Positions 49,676 to 59,294 of a stretch of 64,000 nt of DNA are shown in pieces. The position numbers were made by a program, and so were the translations under genes. The DNA is taken from assembly GCF_001651855.1 (NCBI RefSeq), contig NZ_LNQC01000081.1:248001-312000 (forward strand), read 5' to 3'. A model generated the notes under the pieces. That model was not told the origin of the DNA. It was given only the letters and a program-made list of their open reading frames with translations, and did no database searches. Each line of letters begins with the position of its first letter. Position 1 is the first letter of the stretch. This DNA comes from Sinorhizobium americanum. Lineage in GTDB: Bacteria; Pseudomonadota; Alphaproteobacteria; Rhizobiales; Rhizobiaceae.

Positions 49676-51745
49676 TCACCGCCCTTCGCGATACCACATT
49701 GCCGAGATCAACAGAAGCAGGGCGGCGAGGCCGAAGAGGCCAGCGAAGAGTGACAGCGAATTGACGCCCTTGAGCACCGTCTCGTCCGTCATCCTGAGCG
49801 ACAGACGCTGGTCGTCGGCAACGCGCACCGCACCCCGGACCGGCAGAATGGTCGGCAGGTCGACGGCACCATCCGCATCCGCAAGCCGGCGGACCATGCC
49901 CTTGGTCTTCTCGGCCCAGGGCTTCAGCTTTTCCTCGGTGGAGATCGCAGCTTTGAACTCCGGCGCATCGACATTGCCGACATGGACGAGGGTCGTCAGT
50001 TCGTCATTGGCGACTTCGAAAAGGCCGATCTCGTCGGTCTTCACCTCCGCCTTGTAGAGCCCCGGCTCGCGCTCGGTGAGCCCTATCTCCTGAGTGCGGC
50101 CGGAAGGGTAGGTGAGTGTCGCCTGGCCGGGGTCGCCTTCGATCGTCTGCCGGGTGATCTCCAGCGTCCGCCCCAGCGCGCGCGCCGTCAGCGCTTCTTC
50201 CTCGAGCGCTGGCTCCTGCATCAGCCAGTGGGCGGTGCGCCGGTAAAGCGAGATATGCGGCCCGCCGCCTTCGAAGCCGCGCGCCCAGAGCCAGCCCTGG
50301 TCGGAGAGCAGCATGGCGACGCGACCCTTGCCGACGCGGTTAAGGACGAGCAGCGGCTTGCCGTCCGCTCCCTCCATGACGGTCTGGCCGAGCGGCCGAT
50401 CGACGTCGACGGTGCGGAACCAGCGCCCCCAGCTTGGCGGCTCGCTCGACGCGCCTTCGAGCCCGCGCGTCACCGGATGTTTTTTTCCTTCCTCCGAAAG
50501 CCGCGGGAAGAACGCTTTTTCGTTCATGACGCCGGTCGGATTTGCCGGCAGTACAGTTGAAAGCGGCGTTGCCGCGATCGAATCGTCGCCGGCATGTTCC
50601 GGCCCCGCCGCAATCAGCAGGGCGCCGCCGTTCTGCACATACTGGGCGATGTTGTCGTAGTAGAGAATGGGCAGCACGCCGCGATGCTGGTAGCGGTCGA
50701 AGATGATCAGATCGAACTCGCTGATCTTGTCGACGAAAAGCTCGCGCGTCGGAAAGGCGATGAGCGAAAGCTCGTTGATCGGCGTGCCGTCCTGCTTTTC
50801 CGGCGGTCGCAAAATGGTGAAGTGCACGAGGTCGACGGCGGCATCGGATTTCAGCAGGTTGCGCCAGGCGCGTTCGCCTGCATGCGGCTCGCCGGAGACG
50901 AGAAGCACGCGCAGGTTCTCGCGAATGCCATCCAGCACGTGGACGGCGCGATTGTTGACCTCGGTCACCTCGCCCGCGATCGGGTTGACCTCGAATTCGA
51001 GGATATTGTTGCCGCCGCGCGGAACGGTGAAGCTGAACGGGACATCCGTTCCCGGTTCCGCATGTTCCGTCGCGATCTCGTTGCCGTTGAGCCGGATCGT
51101 CACCTCGGCGCTGCCGCCGTTGGCAGCGCCATCGTCCACGACACGGAAGGTCAGCCTCTGTTGCTCGCCGACGATGCCGAAGCGCGGCGCGTTGACGATC
51201 TCGATGCGCCGGTCGACCTCGTCCGGCTTGCCGGTGATCAGTCCATAGATCGGCGCCTCGAATCCGAGTTTCTGGTTGATGTCCGGCACGTCGTGGATCT
51301 GGCCGTCGGTGATGAAGATGGCGCCGCCGACCCGGGCGGGCGGCACGTCCGCTATGGCCGTTGCGAGAGCGCCAAAGAGCTTCGTCGAGGGCGCCTCGGT
51401 CTCCTCGCCGTCCTTTGCCTCGACGACACGCGTCTCGACCTGCGGAAAGCGGGCGAGCCGCTCGTTGAGATCGGCAAGCGCCCTGTCGGTCTGTTCGCGC
51501 CGGCCGTCATTGTCCTGGCTCTGGCTGCGGTCGACGACGACGGCGACGATGGTGGAGAGCGGCTCGCGCTCCTCCTGAAACAGCACTGGATTGGCAAGGG
51601 CAAGGAAGAATGCCGCAAGTGCCGCAGCGCGGAGCCAGGCGCCGCGAACGCCTCGCCAGATGCCGAATGCCGCCAAGGTGGCCGCAACAAGCGCCAGTGC
51701 GGCAAGGTAGGGCCAGGGAAGGAGCGGTGAGAAATCGATCGTCAT
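49676..51745 (-). CDS. VWA-like membrane protein of the MoxR operon
   Basis: This 689-residue inner-membrane protein has two N-terminal helices (PYLAALALVAATLAAFGIW and RAAALAAFFLALANPVLF), a von Willebrand A-like section (IVAVVVDRSQSQDNDGRREQ, GAIFITDGQIHD), immunoglobulin-like strands and a glutamine-amidotransferase-like middle (NGGALLIAAGPEHAG). It ends with a C-terminal helix (LSLFAGLFGLAALLLLISAM) and a short tail. No signal peptidase site is visible. It is the last gene of the moxR-DUF58-DUF4159 operon, 7 bp from the DUF4159 stop. Its role is probably protein complex maturation at the envelope. Confidence 0.82.
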   Translation of the reverse strand: MTIDFSPLLPWPYLAALALVAATLAAFGIWRGVRGAWLRAAALAAFFLALANPVLFQEEREPLSTIVAVVVDRSQSQDNDGRREQTDRALADLNERLARFPQVETRVVEAKDGEETEAPSTKLFGALATAIADVPPARVGGAIFITDGQIHDVPDINQKLGFEAPIYGLITGKPDEVDRRIEIVNAPRFGIVGEQQRLTFRVVDDGAANGGSAEVTIRLNGNEIATEHAEPGTDVPFSFTVPRGGNNILEFEVNPIAGEVTEVNNRAVHVLDGIRENLRVLLVSGEPHAGERAWRNLLKSDAAVDLVHFTILRPPEKQDGTPINELSLIAFPTRELFVDKISEFDLIIFDRYQHRGVLPILYYDNIAQYVQNGGALLIAAGPEHAGDDSIAATPLSTVLPANPTGVMNEKAFFPRLSEEGKKHPVTRGLEGASSEPPSWGRWFRTVDVDRPLGQTVMEGADGKPLLVLNRVGKGRVAMLLSDQGWLWARGFEGGGPHISLYRRTAHWLMQEPALEEEALTARALGRTLEITRQTIEGDPGQATLTYPSGRTQEIGLTEREPGLYKAEVKTDEIGLFEVANDELTTLVHVGNVDAPEFKAAISTEEKLKPWAEKTKGMVRRLADADGAVDLPTILPVRGAVRVADDQRLSLRMTDETVLKGVNSLSLFAGLFGLAALLLLISAMWYREGR

Positions 51746-51752
51746 CGCTGCC

Positions 51753-54566
51753 TCATTGTCCGAGCCGCTCGAGCAGGGCGGGGACGTGCACCTGGTCGGC
51801 CTTGTAGTTGCCGGTCAGCATGTACATCATGACGTTGACGCCGGAGCGGAAGGCGTATTCGCGCTGCATTTCGTCCGGCGGAACGGTCGGCAGCAGGGCG
51901 ACACCGTTGGCGTCCACCGCCCAGGCGCCGGCAAAATCGTTGCCGGTGATCATGATCGGCGTGACGCCGTCGCCCGAGCGGGCCGGCCGGTTGCTCGGCT
52001 CGTCGCGATTTTCGAACTGCGCCTCGATCCAGAGCGGACTGCCGGTATAGCGCCCTGGGAAATTGGTCAGCAGGTAGAAGGCCTTGGTCAAAACGTGGTC
52101 GGCGGGCACTGGCTCAAGCGGCGGTATGTCCAGATTGGCCAGAATGGCCTGCAGCCGTTCCGTGTTCGGGCTGGTGCCGCTCGAGGCTGCGCCGAGCGAG
52201 GAGAACTGGTCGCGCGTGTCGAAGAGCACCGTGCCGCCGGCGCGCATATAGGCATCGATGCGGCTGACCGCTTGCGGGCTCGGCATCGGGGCGCTCGCCG
52301 AAATCGGCCAGTAGATGATCGGATAGAGGCTGAGTTCGTCCCGCATGATGTCGAGGCCGACAGGCGCACCGGGCTCGAGTGTGGTGCGGTATGTGAGAAA
52401 ATCGGTCAGCCCGCGAAGCCCGCTCTCCGAAAGCCGGTCGACCTCGTCCTCACCGGTGACGACATAGGCGAGATGCGTCGTGTCCAGGCGTTCGAGGATA
52501 CGCTCGTCGTCGGGCCGCGCATCGTCTGCAAGGACCTGCGGCGGCATGGAGAGAACGCCTGCGGCAAGCGCGAAGACCAGCACCGATGCGGCGCGCGCCA
52601 TGCGGATGCGGGAAAAGGCACCTCCCATGAAGAGCACGATAATGGCGTCGGCAATGAGCAGAAGCAGGGCGAACGTCAGCAGGGCCGGTTTCAGCGACCA
52701 GCTCTCTGCCCGCACGAGCCGTTCCACGGTATGGGCTCCGGCAAGCGTCATGTCGATCCGTTTGAGTTCGGCGTCCCGCGGCAAGAGGTTCAGGGCGGTG
52801 AATCCGTCCTCGGAGCCGTAGAGCCCAGGCGGGTTGTCCGGCGTGGTGACGGGAGCCTTGCCGGGCTGCATATCGAGCGGCCGGGCATTGCCGGTCTCCG
52901 CGACGAGCACGCCGTCGGCATTGAGGAGTCGGAAGGGCGCCAGCGTGTGCGCCTGTGCTGCCTTGCTTTCGCCGGCGACGCCGCCGCTGCGTGAAAGCTG
53001 GAGGCTGCGGCGAAGCATCTCGACAAAATGCCCGGAAATCGGCAGGTTCGACCAGGTCGCCTCGGCGCTGACATGGAAGAGCACGATGCGGCCGGTGCCG
53101 CGTGCCGCCGTCGTCACCAGCGGCGTGCCGTCGGCGAGGCTTGCCCAGGTGCGCTCGACCAGATCGGCCGTTGGTTCGGCCAGAACCTGGCGCTTGACGA
53201 GAATGTCGGCCGGCCGCGCCATGCCGGCGAAGGGGCTGTTGGCCGGATAATCGGCGAGCGGCTGCGGTTCGGACCAGGAGAGGGCGCCGCCGAGCGCCCG
53301 CTCGCCTTGCCGGAGCGTGACGGGAACGAGCGGATCGTCGGCCGGTGCCGCAGCAAGGCGCGGTCCGGCGAAGCGGATCAGCATGCCGCCGTTGTCGATC
53401 CACTTCGAAAGCAGCGGATAGGTTTCTTCCGGCAACCGGCCGATATCGGCCATGATCAGGACGGAAGGGCGCTGTTCCAGGAGCTCGGGAATGGCGACGG
53501 CGAGGTCGGTCTCGCGCGGTTCGATGAGATCGGCATAGGGGGCGAGCGCGCGGTTGATGTAGTAGAGCGGCGACAACAGCGGCTGTGAGAGGTCGCGCGC
53601 CTCACCGCTGAGCAGCGCGACGCGACGCCGGCGGAACCCGTCGTCCAGCAGATGCGTGGCGCCGGCCGTCGCCGCACCTTCGATGCCGATGCGGGCGAAA
53701 TCGTTGCGCAGCTCGAACGGCGCTTCGATCGTCCCCTTGGCGACGGCGGCGCCGACGGCAAAATCGATTGCGCCATCGGCGATGGCGCGGCCGCGGCTGT
53801 CGTAAGCGACGATCGGGAGGGACCGGCGATCATCCGTCTTCAGGCGGGTGGCCGTCACCGACATGCCGGCAGACTCGTTGCTCGTGCCGGTCAGTGCGAC
53901 CGCCTGGCTGCCGTCCGCGTCGATCACCCGGAGCTCCGCCGCGCCGATTTCGTTCAGCGCCGCCATGGTCTTGTCATCGGCCGCTTCGATGCCGTCGGTG
54001 ACGAAGGCGATCGTCCCGGGCGGGGTGCCGTTGAATGCGGTCTTCAGCGCCGCAAGCGCCGCTCGGCGATCGGCGGGAAGCGGCTCCGGCGCAGCGGCCG
54101 CGAGCCGGGTGCGTGCTGCAGCGGCCGAGGCCGGCGTCGCGTCGTGCTGGCGATCGCCGGTCAAGAGAATGGAAACGGCAAGATCCCTGGCTTCGGCATC
54201 GTCGATCAACGCCGACGCAGCCTCGACCCGTCGCTCCCAGTCGGGTGCCGTTGCCCAGCTGTTGTCGATCACGAGCGCCAACGGGCCGGAGGCGGCGAGG
54301 GTGTTGCTGCGGGGATTGAAGACCGGGTCGGCGATCGCAAAGATAACCGCAGCCGCCAGCAGCATCCTGAGAAGCGTCAACCACCAGGGGCTTTTCGACG
54401 GCGTCTCCTCGCGCTTGATCACCGAGGCGAGGATGCGAAGCGGCGGGAAGACCTCCGCCGCCGGCCTCGGCGGCATCATGCGCAGCAGCCACCAGATCAC
54501 CGGCAGGGCCACGAGGGCGGCCAGTATCGCGGGGTTGGCAAAGGCGAAGGCGAGGCCGCCGATCAT
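51753..54566 (-). CDS. DUF4159 / BatA-like membrane protein
   Basis: This 937-residue protein opens with a BatA-type N-terminus (FANPAILAALVALPVIWWLL, then PPRPAAEVFPPLRIL), a second helix, a VWA-like region (LALVIDNSWATAPDWERRVE) and a glutamine-amidotransferase-like section around VLIMADIGRLPEETYPLLSK. A helix near residue 660 (LLTFALLLLIADAIIVLFMG) and one near 690 precede the C-terminal DUF4159 domain (YPIIYWPISASAPMP, MRAGGTVLFDTRDQF). The start at 54566 overlaps the DUF58 stop by 4 bases. The open reading continues further upstream, but MIGGLAFAFANPAILA is the conserved start. Function unknown; acts with the MoxR ATPase. Confidence 0.85.
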   Translation of the reverse strand: MIGGLAFAFANPAILAALVALPVIWWLLRMMPPRPAAEVFPPLRILASVIKREETPSKSPWWLTLLRMLLAAAVIFAIADPVFNPRSNTLAASGPLALVIDNSWATAPDWERRVEAASALIDDAEARDLAVSILLTGDRQHDATPASAAAARTRLAAAAPEPLPADRRAALAALKTAFNGTPPGTIAFVTDGIEAADDKTMAALNEIGAAELRVIDADGSQAVALTGTSNESAGMSVTATRLKTDDRRSLPIVAYDSRGRAIADGAIDFAVGAAVAKGTIEAPFELRNDFARIGIEGAATAGATHLLDDGFRRRRVALLSGEARDLSQPLLSPLYYINRALAPYADLIEPRETDLAVAIPELLEQRPSVLIMADIGRLPEETYPLLSKWIDNGGMLIRFAGPRLAAAPADDPLVPVTLRQGERALGGALSWSEPQPLADYPANSPFAGMARPADILVKRQVLAEPTADLVERTWASLADGTPLVTTAARGTGRIVLFHVSAEATWSNLPISGHFVEMLRRSLQLSRSGGVAGESKAAQAHTLAPFRLLNADGVLVAETGNARPLDMQPGKAPVTTPDNPPGLYGSEDGFTALNLLPRDAELKRIDMTLAGAHTVERLVRAESWSLKPALLTFALLLLIADAIIVLFMGGAFSRIRMARAASVLVFALAAGVLSMPPQVLADDARPDDERILERLDTTHLAYVVTGEDEVDRLSESGLRGLTDFLTYRTTLEPGAPVGLDIMRDELSLYPIIYWPISASAPMPSPQAVSRIDAYMRAGGTVLFDTRDQFSSLGAASSGTSPNTERLQAILANLDIPPLEPVPADHVLTKAFYLLTNFPGRYTGSPLWIEAQFENRDEPSNRPARSGDGVTPIMITGNDFAGAWAVDANGVALLPTVPPDEMQREYAFRSGVNVMMYMLTGNYKADQVHVPALLERLGQ

Positions 54567-55483
54567 AGCTGCCCCCCGTGTGTCGCGCGGGTGGGCATCC
54601 CGGAAAGATACATATGGACGGCGACCAGCGCCTCCGAGGCCGGCCGGTCGGTCCGATGCGGAATGAAGGTCCAGCCGAGGTGGCGGAGACCGGCGCCGAG
54701 ACCGTCGCGGCGTGCGCGGTAGGCGCGCTGGTAGTCCTCGCGCAGGATTTCGGCGCGGCCGGCGGTCAGTTTCTCGCCGGATTCCGGATCGGTGAATTCG
54801 GTGCGGCCCGCATAGGGGAAGACTTCCTCGGCCGGGTCGGCGATTTCGACGACATGTCCGCGCAGTCCCCTGCGGGCGAGCGGGCCGAGCCGCTCCATGA
54901 CCTTGTCGGCGGGATCGAGAAAGTCGCCGATCAGCACCAGATCGCTGGCGCCGCGGATCATCCCGGTCTCGGGCAGGCCGCCGCCAAGCGGGCTCAGCAT
55001 GATCGCTGCCGCCAGGCGCTCGGCGGCGTTGCGGGCGGAAACGGGCTCCATCACCCCGGGGCAGCCGATGCGCTCGCCGGAGCGGGCGAGGATTTCGGCA
55101 AGCGCCAGCATCAGCACCAGTGCGCGGCTTTCCTTCGACACCGCGCCGAGCGTCGATTTGTACATCATCGAGGGCGAAAGATCGGCCCAGAGCCAGATCG
55201 TGTGCGCCGCCTCCCACTCGCGGTCGCGGACATAGGTATGGTCGTCGCGCGCCGAGCGGCGCCAGTCGATGCGCGACAGGCTTTCGCCCTGGCTATAGGG
55301 GCGGAACTGCCAGAAATTCTCGCCGATGCCGCGCTTGCGCCGGCCGTGCCAGCCGGCAATCACCGTGTTGGCGATGCGACGCGCTTCGACAAGGCAATCG
55401 GGGACGAGCATCGCCCGCTGTTGGGCGCGCGACAGGACTTCCCCGGACGGTGTACGCGCGACTGTCTGCCCGATTGCGGCCAT
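54563..55483 (-). CDS. DUF58 domain protein
   Basis: This 306-residue protein follows the DUF58 pattern: HGRRKRGIGENFWQFRPYSQ, GESLSRIDWRRSARDDHTYV, and a VWA-like tail WLWADLSPSMMYKS. DUF58 proteins accompany MoxR ATPases and are thought to be their VWA partners. It lies 3 bp after the moxR stop and overlaps the DUF4159 start, so translation is coupled. Cytoplasmic, with no membrane helix. Confidence 0.93.
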   Translation of the reverse strand: MAAIGQTVARTPSGEVLSRAQQRAMLVPDCLVEARRIANTVIAGWHGRRKRGIGENFWQFRPYSQGESLSRIDWRRSARDDHTYVRDREWEAAHTIWLWADLSPSMMYKSTLGAVSKESRALVLMLALAEILARSGERIGCPGVMEPVSARNAAERLAAAIMLSPLGGGLPETGMIRGASDLVLIGDFLDPADKVMERLGPLARRGLRGHVVEIADPAEEVFPYAGRTEFTDPESGEKLTAGRAEILREDYQRAYRARRDGLGAGLRHLGWTFIPHRTDRPASEALVAVHMYLSGMPTRATHGGQL

Positions 55484-55486
55484 GCG

Positions 55487-56500
55487 CTATCCCTTGGCTC
55501 GCTTCACCAGGTCGGCGATGACGTCCCGCACCGTCATACCCTCGGCGCGGGCCGCGAAGGTCAGCGCCATGCGGTGCTGCAGCACGGGCTCGGCAAGCGC
55601 GAGAATATCGTCGATCGAGGGTGCCAGCCGGCCGTCATAAAGAGCACGAGCCCGGGCACAGAGCATCAAAGCCTGGCCGGCACGCGGACCCGGCCCCCAG
55701 GCGACGTTCTTGTCGGTGGCGGCGTTTCCGTTGCCCGGCCGGGCGGATCGGACGAGCGACAGGATGGCATCGACAACCTTTTCGCCGACCGGCATCTGCC
55801 GGATAAGATGCTGAAGCTGCTGCAGGCGCTCCGCGTTGATGACCGGCCGGGCTTCGATCTCGGTCACGCCGGTTGTCTCGAGCAGAATCTGCCGTTCGGC
55901 GGCAAGCTCCGGATAGCCCACGTCGACCTGCATCAGGAAGCGGTCAAGCTGGGCTTCCGGCAGCGGATAGGTGCCTTCCTGCTCGAGCGGGTTCTGGGTC
56001 GCGAGCACGTGGAAGGGGTGTGGCAGGTCCTTGCGGGCCCCGGCAATGGTGATGTGATATTCCTGCATGGCTTGCAGCAGCGCCGATTGGGTGCGGGGCG
56101 AGGCTCGGTTGATCTCGTCCGCCATCAGGAGTTGGGTGAAGATCGGACCGGGGATGAACCGGAAAGATCGGTGGCCGGCCTGATCCTGGTCCATCACTTC
56201 GGAACCGAGAATATCCGAGGGCATCAGGTCCGGCGTGAACTGGATGCGGCTGTTGGCGAGGCCGAGAACGGTGCCGAGCGTCGCGACGAGCTTGGTCTTG
56301 GCAAGACCCGGTACGCCGACGAGCAGCGCATGGCCGCCGGAAAGCACCGCCAGCAGCGTCTGCTCGACCACACTCTCCTGGCCGAAGATGACCTTGCCGA
56401 CCTCCGCTCGGATGAGCGCAATCTCTCCGAGAGCCGCTTCCGCGGCAGCGACGATCGCCTTCTCGTCGGCCGCTTCGGCCGCGGTCTTCATCACACTCAT
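55487..56500 (-). CDS. MoxR-family AAA+ ATPase
   Basis: This 337-residue ATPase has Walker A GVPGLAKTK at about residues 63-71, Walker B LLMADEINRASPRTQSALLQ with the MoxR signature, sensor 1 LATQNPLEQEGTYPLPEAQL, and the arginine region LDRFLMQVDVGYPE. MoxR proteins are chaperone-like ATPases acting with VWA-domain partners, here the next three genes. The start MSVMKTAAEAADEKAIV at 56500 is chosen; ATG 56491 is an alternative. The operon is divergent from DUF1285, with 267 bp between and no site I can name. Confidence 0.94.
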   Translation of the reverse strand: MSVMKTAAEAADEKAIVAAAEAALGEIALIRAEVGKVIFGQESVVEQTLLAVLSGGHALLVGVPGLAKTKLVATLGTVLGLANSRIQFTPDLMPSDILGSEVMDQDQAGHRSFRFIPGPIFTQLLMADEINRASPRTQSALLQAMQEYHITIAGARKDLPHPFHVLATQNPLEQEGTYPLPEAQLDRFLMQVDVGYPELAAERQILLETTGVTEIEARPVINAERLQQLQHLIRQMPVGEKVVDAILSLVRSARPGNGNAATDKNVAWGPGPRAGQALMLCARARALYDGRLAPSIDDILALAEPVLQHRMALTFAARAEGMTVRDVIADLVKRAKG

Positions 56501-56767
56501 CGCCTGTCTCCCGCTCGTGCGTGTCGAACCCGATTCGGCATCACCCGGCGTCTGGTTCCCTTTTTTCAATTTAGACCCTGGCAGACGGCTGACAAGCCGC
56601 CGCCAACGCACTATCTCGTGAGCTTCAAGAAGCCCTGAAGCATACTAAGTGCTTCTCCGCGAAGCGCGAGGTGCGGTCAAGGTGCTCGTAACCACTGACG
56701 AACATCCCGCGCGTCTTTGAACACGCTACGCCTCCGAGGCAAGATTGGGGCCAAACGGGACAGAACG

Positions 56768-57391
56768 ATGGCAGAAACCAAGATTCAGCAGACGGGGGAT
56801 GCGGCCGGACTTGCCGCGCTGATCGCCCGCGCTGCCGGCCAGACGGGAGGCGAAGGGAGAGGGCTGCCGCCGGTCGAGCGCTGGAATCCGCCATTCTGCG
56901 GCGACATCGACATGGAAATCCGCGCCGATGGAACATGGTTCTACATGGGCACGCCGATCGGCCGCCAGCCGCTGGTGAGATTGTTTTCCACGGTCTTGCG
57001 CAAGGATGACGACGGAAGGACCTATCTCGTCACGCCGGTGGAAAAAGTCGGCATCCGCGTCGCCGATGCGCCCTTCGTCGCCGTCGAGATGAGCGTCACG
57101 GCGAGAGAGGGCGAAACGGTACTCACCTTCCGCACCAATGTCGGCGACGTGGTCGAGGCGGGGGCTGAGCATCCGCTGCGCTTCGTCATCCACGGCGACA
57201 ACCGCGAGCTGAAGCCCTATCTCCACGTGCGCGGCCGCCTCGAGGCGCTGGCTTCCCGTCCGGTCATGTACGACATCGTCGAGCTTGGCGAGACCGCCCT
57301 GATCGACGGCGTGGAGATGTTCTGCGTCAGATCCGCGGGAGCCGTCTTCCCGGTCATGCCGGCGGCCGAACTGGAAGCGCTGTCGAGATGA
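56768..57391 (+). CDS. DUF1285 protein
   Basis: This 207-residue protein matches DUF1285: PPVERWNPPFCGDIDMEIRA, DGTWFYMGTPIGRQPLVRLF, STVLRKDDDGRTYLVTPVEK, and ELKPYLHVRGRLEALASRPV. The fold is known in structures but has no proven activity. It is cytoplasmic. The start at 56768 follows an AACGATGG context. The stop overlaps the next start (ATGA), so it is translationally coupled to the CoA pyrophosphatase and the CCA transferase genes. Confidence 0.93.
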   Translation: MAETKIQQTGDAAGLAALIARAAGQTGGEGRGLPPVERWNPPFCGDIDMEIRADGTWFYMGTPIGRQPLVRLFSTVLRKDDDGRTYLVTPVEKVGIRVADAPFVAVEMSVTAREGETVLTFRTNVGDVVEAGAEHPLRFVIHGDNRELKPYLHVRGRLEALASRPVMYDIVELGETALIDGVEMFCVRSAGAVFPVMPAAELEALSR

Positions 57392-58020
57392 GCCGTCCGC
57401 TGTTCTCCGCCGATGAATTCCGTCGCCGCGCGCTCAAGCAGACGGGCGGTCCGATCGAGACCGCCTGGCGCGATCATGGCGACTTTCTCCTCAATCCCGG
57501 CATCGTGCCTCATCTCGAGTCGCTGCATCTGAAGGACGCCGCGGTGCTCGTACCGGTGGTCGACGACGGTGACGATGCGAGCGTCATCTTCACGCAGCGC
57601 ACCTCGCATCTGCGCAAGCATTCGGGCCAGGTGGCGTTTCCGGGAGGCGCCGTCGATCCCGAGGACCACTCGATCGAGGTGGCGGCGTTGCGGGAGGCGC
57701 AGGAGGAGATCGGGCTCGACCCGCGTTTCGTCGAGACGATCGGCCGCCTGCCGCATTACATGGCATTGTCCGGTTTCCGCATCACCCCGGTGCTCGCCGT
57801 CGTCCAGCCCGGTTTCGAACTGGTGCCCAATCCCGAAGAAGTCGAGAGCGTCTTCGAAGTGCCGCTCTCCTTCCTCATGGACCCCGGCAATCACGGGCGC
57901 GGAAGCCGCCATTGGGAGGGTGCGGAGCGACATTTCTACCGGATGCCCTATGGCGAGCGGAACATCTGGGGGATCACGGCGGGCATCGTCCGCATGCTCT
58001 ATGAAAGGCTGTACGCATGA
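57388..58020 (+). CDS. CoA pyrophosphatase (Nudix)
   Basis: This 210-residue Nudix enzyme of the NudL type is expected to cleave CoA into 3',5'-ADP and phosphopantetheine. It has the UPF0035 motif LRKHSGQVAFPGG right before the full Nudix box GGAVDPEDHSIEVAALREAQ with EEIGL. Overlaps of 4 bases on both sides join it to DUF1285 and to the CCA transferase. The N-terminus (MSRPLFSADEFRRRALKQTG) is helical. Confidence 0.92.
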   Translation: MSRPLFSADEFRRRALKQTGGPIETAWRDHGDFLLNPGIVPHLESLHLKDAAVLVPVVDDGDDASVIFTQRTSHLRKHSGQVAFPGGAVDPEDHSIEVAALREAQEEIGLDPRFVETIGRLPHYMALSGFRITPVLAVVQPGFELVPNPEEVESVFEVPLSFLMDPGNHGRGSRHWEGAERHFYRMPYGERNIWGITAGIVRMLYERLYA

Positions 58021-59276
58021 CATCCATCGCCGCCGAGCCCTGGTTTCATGCCCCATCGCTCAGCCGCGTCTTCGAGCTGTTGAATGCCGACGGCGGCGAG
58101 GTGCGGGTCGTCGGCGGCGCCGTCCGCAACAGCCTGCTCGGTCTGCCGGTGGGGGATGTCGACCTGGCGACCACCTGGCATCCGCAGGATGTGGCGGCGC
58201 GAGCGGAGAGCGCCGGCATCAAGGCGGTGCCGACGGGGATAGAGCACGGCACAGTCACGCTGGTGATCGACGGAATTCCCCATGAGGTGACGACGTTGCG
58301 CCGCGACGTGGCGACGGACGGCCGCCGCGCCGAGGTGGCCTTCGGCACCGACTGGAAGGCGGATGCCGAGCGCCGCGACTTTACGATCAACGCTCTTTAT
58401 GCCGACGCCGGCGGCGAGATATTCGACTATGTCGGCGGCCTGCCCGATATCGAGAGCCGGACTTTGCGCTTCATCGGCAGCGCCGCCGAGCGGGTCGCGG
58501 AGGACTATTTGCGTATTCTGCGCTTCTTCCGCTTCTTTGCCCATTACGGGCAGGGCCGCCCGGATGCGGAGGGGCTCAGGGCCTGCGCGCAGGCGCGGGC
58601 GAAGCTCGCGACGCTTTCGGCTGAGCGCGTCTGGGGCGAAATGAAGAAGCTGCTTGCCGCGGAAGATCCCGGCCGCGCCCTTCTCTGGATGCGCCAGGCA
58701 GGCGTGCTCGGCGAAGTCCTGCCTGAAACCGAAAAATGGGGCATCGATGCCGTACCGGGGCTGATTGCCGCCGAGAAGATCTTTGCCTGGTCACCGGAGC
58801 CGCTCCTGAGGCTGGCTGCCATCGTTCCGCCTGATGTTAGTCGGCTCGAGGCGATGGCGGCGCGGCTGCGCCTGTCGAAAGCGGAAGCGGCCTTTCTCGC
58901 CCGCTTTGCCGAGGCGCCGGCCATTGCCGCCACGCTCGCGGACGCGGCGCTCGATCGGGAACTCTACCGGAAGGGTGCCGAGGGCATCATCGTGCGCCTC
59001 AAGCTTTCGCTTGCTTCAGCGCGGCGCAAATCGGAAACCGATCCGGCCTTTCTCGCAGAAACCGCCGCCTTCCAGCGGTTGTTGGCGCGCGCGGAGAAGT
59101 GGCAGCGCCCCGTCTTCCCCGTGAGTGGGGCCGATGTCCTGAAGGCGGGGGTCCCCGCCGGTCCAAAGATCGGGGAACTGCTGGCGGAACTCGAGAATTT
59201 CTGGATCGAGCGCAACTTCAATGTCGACCGGGCGACGCTCGTCGCCCGGCTCGAGGCCCAATTGCGTTCCGGCTGA
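58017..59276 (+). CDS. CCA tRNA nucleotidyltransferase (class II)
   Basis: This 419-residue enzyme builds or repairs the CCA end of tRNAs. The catalytic motif is GGAVRNSLLGLPVGDVDLAT (GGxVR and DxD), followed by GTVTLVID, the ERRDFTINAL motif C and EDYLRILRFFRF, motif D. The C-terminal helical region binds tRNA. VRN replaces the usual VRD in the first motif, which is common in rhizobial PcnB-type proteins as far as I know. It is the last gene of the overlapping trio. Confidence 0.93.
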   Translation: MTSIAAEPWFHAPSLSRVFELLNADGGEVRVVGGAVRNSLLGLPVGDVDLATTWHPQDVAARAESAGIKAVPTGIEHGTVTLVIDGIPHEVTTLRRDVATDGRRAEVAFGTDWKADAERRDFTINALYADAGGEIFDYVGGLPDIESRTLRFIGSAAERVAEDYLRILRFFRFFAHYGQGRPDAEGLRACAQARAKLATLSAERVWGEMKKLLAAEDPGRALLWMRQAGVLGEVLPETEKWGIDAVPGLIAAEKIFAWSPEPLLRLAAIVPPDVSRLEAMAARLRLSKAEAAFLARFAEAPAIAATLADAALDRELYRKGAEGIIVRLKLSLASARRKSETDPAFLAETAAFQRLLARAEKWQRPVFPVSGADVLKAGVPAGPKIGELLAELENFWIERNFNVDRATLVARLEAQLRSG

Positions 59277-59294
59277 CGCGAGCGCGCAGCGCGA

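Noticed and set aside
51753..55217. A 1154-residue form of the DUF4159 protein starting at 55217
   Set aside because: The extra N-terminus overlaps the DUF58 gene in another frame and is Arg-rich shadow sequence; the BatA-type start at 54566 is clear.
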